Assembly: GCF_011758645.1 (NCBI RefSeq)
Contig: NZ_JAAMOZ010000001.1
Coordinates: 1,302,001 to 1,366,000 of the forward strand
From: Brooklawnia cerclae
GTDB taxonomy: Bacteria > Actinomycetota > Actinomycetes > Propionibacteriales > Propionibacteriaceae
Direction: 5' to 3'
DNA: 64,000 nt
The notes beneath the pieces were generated by a model. That model saw nothing but the letters and a program-made list of their open reading frames with translations. It was not told where the DNA came from and ran no database searches. The position numbers and the translations under genes are program-made. This document shows positions 7,876 through 17,200 of the stretch, in pieces. How positions within the stretch are numbered: the stretch's first letter is position 1; every line of letters begins with the position of its first letter.

Positions 7876-9153
7876 ATGCCCGAGACACCCCCACCACGGC
7901 CCGCCATCACAGGGATGGGCGTGTTCTGCGCCGGAGGATACGGCACCGCCTCGTTGTGCGAGACCCTGAGGCAGGCCCCGGCCTTCGATCCGGCGAGCAC
8001 CGACGTGCTCCTCGCAGAGATCGCCGACGAACAGCGCTTCACCGCCCACGTGGGGCGTCTCGCCGATGACGGCACCACCGGGGGCGTCGTCCTCAAGGCG
8101 ACACGCCGGGGACGCGTGGCCGACCGGCTCATGCTCCTGGCCGCGCTGGAGGCGTGGACCTCGGCCGGCCTGTCGGCCTCCACGGCAGAGGAGGCCCAGC
8201 GGATCGGCTGCGTCCTCGCGGCCAACAACCACTTCGACCGTGAACTGGAGACCTCCTTCGCGGACCGCCCGGGCCACGCGCGGCTCGTGAATCCGCGCGA
8301 GCGTCTCGCGTGCCTCGACCCGTACGCCCTGGGTCTCCTGTCGCGGGTCTTCGGGTTCACGGGTCACTCCGCGACCGTCGGTTCCCAATCCGCCTGCTCG
8401 GCCTCCGCGGTCGTCCACGCGGCCGGGTTGCTCCGCTCCGGGCTCCTCGACCACTGCCTGGTCGTGGCCCCGGCGTTCTTCCCGTCCGACAGCTTCCGGG
8501 AGATGCTCGAGAACCTGGGCATCGTCTCACGGATCGAGGGAGAGGCCCCGGTGCGGCCGTTCGACTCCTCCCACGCGGGCACATCGCAGGCCCCCATCGC
8601 GGCCGCGATCGTCCTGAGTGCGCGTCCTGAGCACGGCCCCGGCACGGTCACGGTCGAGGGAGTGGGGAGCTGCCTCCATCGGTCGACGGGAACGGAGCCC
8701 GACCTCACGGGCGAGGTGCTGGCCATGCGCGGAGCGCTGAGGGACGCGAACCTCGCGCCGTCCGACATCGGTTACGTCAATGCCCACGCGACCGGAACCC
8801 CTCGCGGGGACGAGGTCGAGGCACTCGCGATCGCCGAGGTCTTCTCCGGGGTCGCCCGGCCGCCGCTCGTGAACGGCACCAAGGCGATCGTCGGGCACGG
8901 TTTCAACGCGGCGGGGCTGGTCGGCATCGTCGCCACCTGCCTGCAGCTCACGCACGGGTTCGTGCACGACACCCCGGGGCTCGTCGATCCGATCGCCGAT
9001 CTCGCCTGGCCGGGCCGAGGCGGGACGCGGGCCGCCGCGGACGTCGACCTGGCGATCTGCAACACGTTCTCGTTCTTCGGGATCAACACCAGCGTGGTCC
9101 TGTCGAGCCGCAATGGCTGCGTCGGCCAGGGGAAAGGGAGTCACACGTCGTGA
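7876..9153 (+). CDS. Stand-alone ketosynthase of the HCS cassette
   Basis: Cytoplasmic KS-fold protein of 425 residues, of the group that in beta-branching cassettes converts malonyl-ACP to acetyl-ACP by decarboxylation. The nucleophile elbow reads GSQSACSASAV with Cys174; His304 lies in NAHATGTPRGDEVEA and His341 in KAIVGHGFNAAG. The full Cys-His-His set is therefore present. In many described cassette KSs the Cys is replaced by Ser, so whether this enzyme only decarboxylates cannot be settled from sequence. The N-terminus (PRPAITGMGVFCAGG) is shorter than a modular KS and has no linker or ACP. It overlaps the HCS gene by 4 nt. Confidence 0.88.
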   Translation: MPETPPPRPAITGMGVFCAGGYGTASLCETLRQAPAFDPASTDVLLAEIADEQRFTAHVGRLADDGTTGGVVLKATRRGRVADRLMLLAALEAWTSAGLSASTAEEAQRIGCVLAANNHFDRELETSFADRPGHARLVNPRERLACLDPYALGLLSRVFGFTGHSATVGSQSACSASAVVHAAGLLRSGLLDHCLVVAPAFFPSDSFREMLENLGIVSRIEGEAPVRPFDSSHAGTSQAPIAAAIVLSARPEHGPGTVTVEGVGSCLHRSTGTEPDLTGEVLAMRGALRDANLAPSDIGYVNAHATGTPRGDEVEALAIAEVFSGVARPPLVNGTKAIVGHGFNAAGLVGIVATCLQLTHGFVHDTPGLVDPIADLAWPGRGGTRAAADVDLAICNTFSFFGINTSVVLSSRNGCVGQGKGSHTS

Positions 9154-10385
9154 ACAGAGTCGGAATCGAATACCTGAACTTCTACGGCGGCAGCGCATAC
9201 ATCGATGTCAAGGAACTCTTCGAGGCCCGCGGGCTCGACGCCGCGAGGTTCGACAACCTCCTGCTCTACCGCAAGTCGGTCGGCATGCCGTGGGAGGACG
9301 CGGTCTCGAACGCCGTGAACGCGGCGAAGCCGATCATCGATGCCCTCACGGACGACGAGAAGAGCCGCATCGAGCTCGTCGTGACCGCGAGCGAGTCGGG
9401 GCTCGACTTCGGCAAGTCGATGAGCACCTACATCCACGACCTGCTCGGCCTCGGCCGCGACTGCAGGCTCTACGAGGTCAAGCAGGCGTGTTTCGGGGGG
9501 ACGGCCGCGCTGGAATCGGCCTCGACCTTCGTCGCGTCGAACATGTCTCCCGGAGCCAAGGCGCTCGTCCTGGCGACCGATGTGGTCTATTCGACGGCGC
9601 GGGGAACCTACGTCGAGCCCTCCCAGGGCGTGGGTGCCGTCGCGATGCTCGTCGGCGACGAACCGGAGGTGCTCGACCTGGACTTCCAGGCGTACGGGAG
9701 CCAGGGGTACGAGGTCATGGACACCTGTCGTCCCCTGGCCAACCTCGAGACCGGCGATGCCGACCTCTCACTCCTGTCGTACCTCGACTGCCTCGGGAAG
9801 TCGTACGCGAACTACACGGCGAAGGTGCAGGGCGCGGACTTCGCGGCCACCTTCGACTACCTCGCGTTCCACACACCCTTCGCCGGCATGGTCAAGGGCG
9901 GCCATCGCAAGATGATGCGCGACCTGTACGGCATGACGACACGCGACATCGACGCCGACTTCCACAAGCGCGTCGCCCCGTCGCTGCGGGCATGCGGTGA
10001 TGTCGGCAACGTGTACTCCGCGACGCTCTACCTGGCCCTGAGCTCGCTCCTGACACACGCCGAGATCACCGGGCCGAAGCGGATCGGGCTGTTCTCCTAC
10101 GGGTCGGGGTGCTCATCGAAGTTCTTCAGCGGGGTCGTGACCCCCGCCTCGCAGCGACGCCTGCTCGACATGCGCGTCCAGGAGCGTCTCGACGACCGCT
10201 ACAGGCTCAGCATGGAGGAGTACGACGACGTCATCGACCTGAACGCCGAGTGGGGCTTCGGCGTGCAGAACAAGGACGTCGACACCACAGGGCCCGAGGG
10301 CCTCTACAGGCGCAAGTTCGAGGGCAGCGGGCTTCTCGTGCTGGACCGCGTCCGTGGCTTCCACAGGGAATACCGGTGGGCCTGA
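9150..10385 (+). CDS. HMG-CoA synthase-like enzyme (HCS) for polyketide beta-branching
   Basis: A 411-residue cytoplasmic HCS of the PksG/CurD type. It adds acetyl from the donor ACP to the beta-keto group of a PKS-bound chain, the committed step of beta-branching. The catalytic triad of the HMG-CoA synthase family is visible: Glu82 in TASESGLDFG, Cys114 in VKQACFGGTAAL and His241 in LAFHTPFAGMVKG. The family start MNRVGIEYLNFYGGSAYID is intact and length is normal. GTG start within GTGA, overlapping the KS stop, and 2 nt before the ECH1 gene. It must act on the tandem-ACP modules in P2 and P3/P4. Confidence 0.95.
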   Translation: MNRVGIEYLNFYGGSAYIDVKELFEARGLDAARFDNLLLYRKSVGMPWEDAVSNAVNAAKPIIDALTDDEKSRIELVVTASESGLDFGKSMSTYIHDLLGLGRDCRLYEVKQACFGGTAALESASTFVASNMSPGAKALVLATDVVYSTARGTYVEPSQGVGAVAMLVGDEPEVLDLDFQAYGSQGYEVMDTCRPLANLETGDADLSLLSYLDCLGKSYANYTAKVQGADFAATFDYLAFHTPFAGMVKGGHRKMMRDLYGMTTRDIDADFHKRVAPSLRACGDVGNVYSATLYLALSSLLTHAEITGPKRIGLFSYGSGCSSKFFSGVVTPASQRRLLDMRVQERLDDRYRLSMEEYDDVIDLNAEWGFGVQNKDVDTTGPEGLYRRKFEGSGLLVLDRVRGFHREYRWA

Positions 10386-10387
10386 CC

Positions 10388-11212
10388 ATGGGGACTCTCG
10401 TCGGGCAACGTCGATTCACGACGATCGATGTCGTCGTCACCGACGAGGTCGCCTCCGTCAGGTTCGACCGTCCGCGGGCGAACAACAGCATCGACCGCGT
10501 GCTCCTGTCGGAACTCCACGAGGTGTTCGACCTCCTCGATGCCTCGGAGGTCCGCGTCATCGTGCTGAGGGGCGACGAGCACGCCTTCTGCACGGGCATG
10601 GACTTCAACGCGTACACCGCGGGCGTCGACCGGCGCGGCATACCGGGAGCCGGGCAGGAGGAGCGGCTCGTGACGGAGATGACCCGCAGCTACATGGACC
10701 TCCTGAGGAAGATGAGCCTCCACCGGTGCGTGGTCGTCTCGGTGGTCGAGGGAAAGGCTCTCGCGGGAGGCATCGGGATCGTCGCTGCCAGCGACTACGC
10801 GATCGCGAGCGAGCAGAGCACCTTCGGCCTGCCGGAGGTCATCTGGGGGCTCCTGCCGTCCATGGCCGTTCCCTACCTCATCAGGAGGGTCGGTCATCAG
10901 GCGGCATACCGGATGACCATGCTCGGTCACACGATCGACGCCCGGCGCGCCGCGGCCATCGACCTGGTCGACGAGTGCGTCGCACCCGAGGAACTGGATC
11001 GGGCCCTCGATCTGCTCCTGCGACAGCTCGGACGCATGTACGCGCCGGTGGTTCCCCTCATGAAGCGGTACTTCCGCGATCTGTCGGCCATCACCGACGA
11101 GGTCGAGGAGCACGCGGTGCGGACGACCACGGAGCGCTCCCGGGACGAGCGGGTCAAGGCGAACATCGCCAATTTCACACGTCACGGCCGATTCCCCTGG
11201 TCACCGAAGTGA
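10388..11212 (+). CDS. Enoyl-CoA hydratase-like dehydratase, ECH1 (PksH-like)
   Basis: A 274-residue crotonase-fold enzyme. In HCS cassettes ECH1 dehydrates the HMG-like intermediate on the ACP to a glutaconyl-like one, before ECH2 decarboxylates it. Oxyanion-hole segments are visible: GDEHAFCTGMDF (from residue 62) and VEGKALAGGIGIVAASDYA (from residue 120), followed by STFGLPEVIWGLLP, all close to PksH/CurE-like ECH1 proteins. The ATG at 10388 is preferred over an earlier in-frame start because it follows the HCS stop by 2 nt and matches the family N-terminus. 32 nt separate it from P1. Confidence 0.92.
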   Translation: MGTLVGQRRFTTIDVVVTDEVASVRFDRPRANNSIDRVLLSELHEVFDLLDASEVRVIVLRGDEHAFCTGMDFNAYTAGVDRRGIPGAGQEERLVTEMTRSYMDLLRKMSLHRCVVVSVVEGKALAGGIGIVAASDYAIASEQSTFGLPEVIWGLLPSMAVPYLIRRVGHQAAYRMTMLGHTIDARRAAAIDLVDECVAPEELDRALDLLLRQLGRMYAPVVPLMKRYFRDLSAITDEVEEHAVRTTTERSRDERVKANIANFTRHGRFPWSPK

Positions 11213-11244
11213 CCACCCGGGTCTGTTAAGGAGCGCAGGTCTGC

Positions 11245-14200
11245 ATGCCAACGTTCAGGTTCCGCCCGGCGCAGGACGTCGCCATCGTCGGAATGGCCAC
11301 GAGGGTGCCCGGTGCCGACGACTACGACGCCTTCTGGGAGGCGCTCGCAGCCGGCGAGTCGTTCGTGACTCCTTTGACCGAGGACCGGTTCGCCTCGGAC
11401 ATCGTGGGTCGCAACGATCCCCATGAATACGACGATCTCCGCGGCTCACTCCACAACGCGGGGCTCGACGGCATCGACCGGTTCGATCCCGCTTTCTTCC
11501 ACATCACGCCCCGCGAGGCCCGGGCCATGGACCCCCAGCAGCGGATCGTGCTGGAGGAGAGCTGGCACTGCATCGAGGACTCCGGAATCGGCTTGGCGGA
11601 ACTCCGGAGGCGCCGGACGTCCGTCTTCGTGGGCGCCACCGGCAACGACTACGCCCTTCTGGCGCTCCAGCAGGGCGGGAGGACCGACCCGTACGCCCCA
11701 CTCGGCAACTTCAGCTGCATGCTCGCCAACCGCGTCTCGCACGCGTTCGGTTTCTCCGCCGAGAGCGTGAGCATCGACACCGCCTGCTCCTCGTCGCTGG
11801 TCGCCGTCGACATGGCGTGCAAGGAACTGCGCGCCGGGACGAGCGACTACTCGATGGTCGGCGGCGTGTGCGTCACGAACCATCCCTGGCGTTTCGTCTC
11901 CTTCACCCGGGCGCACATGATGAGCCCCGACGGCGTGTGTCGCGCCTTCGACGGAGAGGCGAACGGGTTCGTCCAGGGTGAAGGCGTCGGCATCCTCCTG
12001 CTCGAGCGTCTCGGCGATGCGCTCGAGCGCGGGCATCGCGTCCTCGGCGTCGTCCGTGGATCGGCGGTGAACCACGGCGGCGCGGTCGCGAACGTCACCG
12101 CGCCCAATCCCGCCGCGCAGACCGACGTCATCGAGACCGCGTTGCGGCGCGCCAAGACAGAACCGGCAGCGGTGAGCTACATCGAGGCGCACGGCACGGG
12201 GACGAGCCTGGGCGACCCGATCGAGGTCGAGTCGCTCACCCGCGCGTTCCGTGACCTCGATCCGCGACTCGGATCGCAGTGGTGTGGCATCGGCTCGCTC
12301 AAGACCAACATCGGGCATCTGGGCCCCGCCGCCGGGGCCGTCGGCATCATCAAGGTCCTGCTCATGATGCGCGAGCGAGAACTCGTCGAGACACTCAACC
12401 TCGCAGACGAGAACCCCCTCATCGGTTTCGGCGATACGCCGTTCTTCCCGGTGCGGGAGGCGATGGCGTGGGCGCCGACCGGGGGACAGGACGTCCTCGT
12501 GGCGGGTGTGAGCGGCTTTGGCTTCGGCGGCGTCAACGCGCACGTCGTCCTCGCTTCCTATCCGAGCCGTCCCGAGCAGGAAGCGGAACGGCCCGCGTCC
12601 CGTGGCCCGCTCCCGTTCCTGTTGTCGGCGCACACCGAGCGGAGCCTGGACGACCTCGTGGCCACATGGCAGCGATTCGCAGGGAGGCCCCGCTCCGCCC
12701 CGGTCACCCCGGATCGCGTCGCCCGCACGCTCCTCGTCGGCAGGGAGCCGCTGGCCCGCCGCCGCGGTTCGTTCATGGCCCCGGGGGCGACTCTCGATCA
12801 GGCCCTGGCGAGCCTGAGAGCCTCCGACCTGGTCGTGGAGGGAGGCATCCACATTCTTCTCGGCCGGGTGGCCGACGAGGACGGTGGGGCGTCCGGCGCC
12901 GAAGTGTTCGGCGGTGCCGCGGTGCGCGAGATCACCGGTGAGCTCACCGGGCTCCGGGACGACCCCCGCAGTTCCGGGGTCGTCCGGGCATACGAACTTG
13001 CCTCGATCCTGTTCCGTGGCCTCGGAGGGGTGGCGTCCATCCGGACGGGGCTCGGCCAGGCGCTCGTCGCACTGGCGCTGGGAGGCTCGCTCTCGGTCGC
13101 GGACATGGTGCGGGCCGCGCAGGACGAGACGACGTGGGACGACATCGTGGTCGGCTCGCCTCGCCTCCCGCTGTGCGCGCCCGACGGCAGCCGATGGATC
13201 ACGCCGACGGTGGTCGGAGCCGACTACCTCGTCGAACTCGTGGAGGCCTGCCGGGCCGAGGCGGCCGGATCAGAACTTCCCCTGAGGACGATCGATCAGC
13301 TCTACGGTCATCAGCCGACCTACCGGCGCCTCATGCGTGATTGGATGCGCGCCTACGACGAACATGCCGGGGCGCAGGCCGCCGAGATGCGTCAGAACGT
13401 CACCGAGGACGACCTCATCGGGTGGTTCGCGGCTGACGACGACCGGGCGATGCTGCTGCGCCTGATGCACGTGGCCTCCGAGACCCGGATCCGGCGCAAG
13501 TGGAACCTGCGTGAGCACGAGGGGGCGTCCGCGGCCGGGGAACTCGCCGCCCTGGTGAACGACGGCCATCTCCCGGCGGCCCTGGCCCTGGGCCTGCTGG
13601 CCGGGACCGCCGGGCAGCAGAGCACCGACGCGGCACTCGCGGGGCTCGACGGCCTGACCGCGGTCCGGCTCGACGAGCGGGTGATGCCTCTGCTGGCGCG
13701 TCGCCAGACCGACGTCGGCTCCCTGTCGCGGGTCCTGTCACTGCTGGCCGGCACCGCCCCGGCGGACCCGGATGCCGAGGCCGGGGGCGAGGGCATCCTC
13801 GTGCTCGACGACGGGGCGCGGGTACTGACGGCGCCGGGGCGTCCCGGCGACCTGCCCGAGTCGCTCATGGACCTGTGGCTCGCGGGCGCCGACGTCGCAT
13901 GGGCAGACCTCTACGACGTCGGTGCCGAGCCGGTTGCGCTTCCCGTGACCCGTTTCGACAGGCAGAGCTACTGGATGGACCCGCCGGTCCTCAGCCCGCC
14001 GGCGGTGCCGACCCGCTCCGGGGAGTTCCCCATGCTGGGAGCCGCGCCGGTTGCACGGGCCACTTCCGTGCCGGGGGAATCCGTCGTGTCGACGACCATC
14101 TCCCGCGACACGTTCTTCGTCCGTGACCATGTGGTCGGGGGCGTGCCCATCCTGCCCGGGGTCGCCTACGTCGAACTCGCCCTCGAGGCGTGCGCGCTGG

Positions 14201-17200
14201 TCGAGGGGGAGCGCCCGGGCCTCGTCCGGGACGTCTCGTGGCTGCGTCCGATGCGTTTCGACGAGGGCGTCCCCGAACTCCACGTCGACGTGAGGCTGGT
14301 GCCAGAGGGCGAGCATCGCTACCGCTTCGCGGTGACGTCGTCCCAGGGTGGGCAGGATCGCGAACACGCACGCGGCATCGTCTCCGTGGGGGCGGGGGAG
14401 GCCGGGCCGTATGCCGGACGCAGGCTCGACGTGTCGGACCTGCCCAGCAGGGCGCACTTCTCCTTCGACCGGCATCGGGTCTACGGCGAGGTCTTCGGTG
14501 AGGCCATCGGCTTCGACTACGGGCCGACGTTCCAGCTGACCCGCACCGCCTACGGCCTCGGCGACTCCACCCTCGAGGATCTCGACACCGCGCGCGTCCT
14601 GGCGACGACGTCCCGCGCGTTCATTGCGCATCCGTCCGTCCTCGACGCCTCGCTGCGCGCGGTGAACTGGCTCGGGTCGGAGTCCGACTGCACGAGCCTG
14701 GTCATGCAGGTGCCCTTCAGCATGGACGAGATCGTGCTGGTCGGAGACCTGAACGACGCCCGCTACGCGGTGGCGACGCCGAGCGCCCGTACGGTCGAGA
14801 GCGGCCGCGTCCGGACGCACGACCTCGACATCTGCTCGGAGAGCGGCCAGGTACTGGCGCACATCTCGGGCTTCACCCTGAGGCCCCTGAGCCTGGACGA
14901 CCCAGCGGACGCACCGAGGATCTTCTCTCGTGGGCTCGCACCGATCAACCTGGAACCCTCCTCGGCCGAGCCCGCCGACCTCGTCATCGTGGTCGCCGAC
15001 GGGACGGTCGAGCCCGGCCTCCGCGATCTCGCCCTGGCGCTCGCCCGGCTCAGGACGCCCGAGGGGTCGTCCCCGTCGGTCGTCGAGGCGGCGGCGTGGC
15101 TGCGTGAGGCCCATGACCTGGCCGAGGGGGCGCGCATCGAGATCATCCGCTGCGCGCCCGGGGGAGCGTCCCCCCTCGGGGCGTCCCTCACCGGCCTGGA
15201 CCTCGTCGCCGAGATCTACGACATGTTCAAGGCCGCTGCGGGGCACCGGTGGTCGGTGCGTCACACCGTGTTGAGCACCGACCGGTCCGCGTCCCTGAGT
15301 CTCGTCGGCTCGCTCGAGGTGTTCACACGCTCGATCCGCTTCGTGTACCCGGAGTTCACGGTCGGCGTACTGCACCTTGCCGGGGAACCCACACGTCCGG
15401 ACCTGCCGGACGAGGCGATGCTCGCAGTCCTCTCCGAGGCGTACGGGGCGTTGTCGAGGGTCCCCTTCCTCGCGGTGTCGCCGCGAGGCGCGCAGGCCTA
15501 CGCGTTCGAGGAGGTCACGGTCGACGCGGAGAGCGTCCCGCCGTGCGTCGAGAGCGGGAAGCGCTACATCGTCTCCGGCGGATCGGGGGACATCGCCCTC
15601 GAACTGGTCCGGCACTACCGCGATCGAGTCGATGCCGGGTTCCTGCTCCTCGGAAGGCGCGCGTTCGGCGAACTCCCCGGCGACCGCCGCACGGCGATCG
15701 AGGCGCTCGGACCCGACGTCACCTACCACCAGTGCGACGTGTCCGACCTGGCGGCCCTCGAGGCCCTCGTCGCCACGACCACGCAGGACGACCGGCCGAT
15801 CGCGGGCGTCCTCCACCTCGCGGGCGGCGTCGGTCCCCGTGGCGCGACGACGATCCGGCGCGACGACCTCGATCGGGTCGTCGGGGCCAAACTCGTCGGG
15901 GCCTCGAACCTCGACGTCGCGACGCGCCCGCTGCCGCTCGACTTCTTCGTGCTGTTCTCCTCGCTGTCGGCCCTTGTCGGCGACTCAGACGGCTCGGGAT
16001 ACGCGCTCGCGAACGCGGGTCTCAACGCATTCGCGCTCCAGCGCCGCCGGCTCGTCGATCAAGGGGAACGCCGGGGGGTGACCTGTTCGGTCATGTGGCC
16101 CGTCTGGGCCTCCGGTGCCCTGCGGCCTACCGACGACCAGGACGTCCTGCTCCGACGGCACTACGGTCTCCAGGAACTGGAATCCGACGAGGCGTTCGCT
16201 GCCCTCGACGCCGTCGTCGGTCACGGGGTGCCGCAGTGCGTCGTCCTCAAGGGCGACGAACGCAGGTTCTCACGGATCATCGGCCGCACGATCCCGTCCG
16301 GTGAGCCGGTGGTGACCGGGTCCCCCGGGGACGCCCCCTCGGTGAGCCAGGGCATCAGCGACCCCCACCAGGGCTTGGGGGATGCCCGGGTCCGGCTCAC
16401 CGAGTGGCTCACCTCGCTCGTCTCGGGGGAGTCGGGGATCGCACGCCAGGCGATCGGCGCCGAGATACCCCTCGCGGACTACGGCATCGACTCGATCATG
16501 ATCATCAACCTGATCGAGAAGATGGGGGAGCGCTTCGACGACCTCCCGAGCACGTTGTTCTTCGAGTGCCAGACCCTCCACGAAGTGGCGGACTACCTCG
16601 AGCGTCACGATCCGGGCGCCGTCCGGTCCTTCGGGCGGGACGTGCCGGGCGTTCAGGAGTACCGAACCGAGCCGCAGACCTTCGGGGCGACCGAGGCCGG
16701 GCGCAGTCCGGACGAGACCGGCACCGACCGCGGAGACATCGCGATCATCGGCTACAGCGGTCGCTACCCGCAGTCCGACGACCTCGACGAGTTCTGGGGG
16801 CACCTGCTGGCGGGTGACGACTGCATCGAGGTCGTCCCGCGGGAGCGATGGGACCACGACCAGTACTTCTCGGCGGACGCGACCCGCACGGGCACCGTCA
16901 ACACGAAATGGGGCGGTTTCCTCACCGACATCGCGGGCTTCGACGCCGCCTTCTTCGGGATATCGCAGCGTGAGGGCAAGCTCATGGACCCCCAGGAGCG
17001 CCTGTTCCTGGAGACCGTCTATCACGCATTCGAGCACGCGGGATACCCGCGCGGCCGTCTCGAAGGCTCCGACACGGCCGTCTACGTCGGTGTCATGAAC
17101 GGTCTGTACCAACTGCTGGGGGCCGAGGAACTCGCCGCCGGCAACGTCGTCGACGCGCGGTCCAGCTACGCGGCCATCGCGAATCGCGTCTCCTACGTCT

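Noticed and set aside
13000-13130. Functional acyltransferase domain in P1
   Set aside because: Only a faint resemblance to the GHSxGE region without the serine; no AT catalytic residues, so the system is treated as trans-AT.
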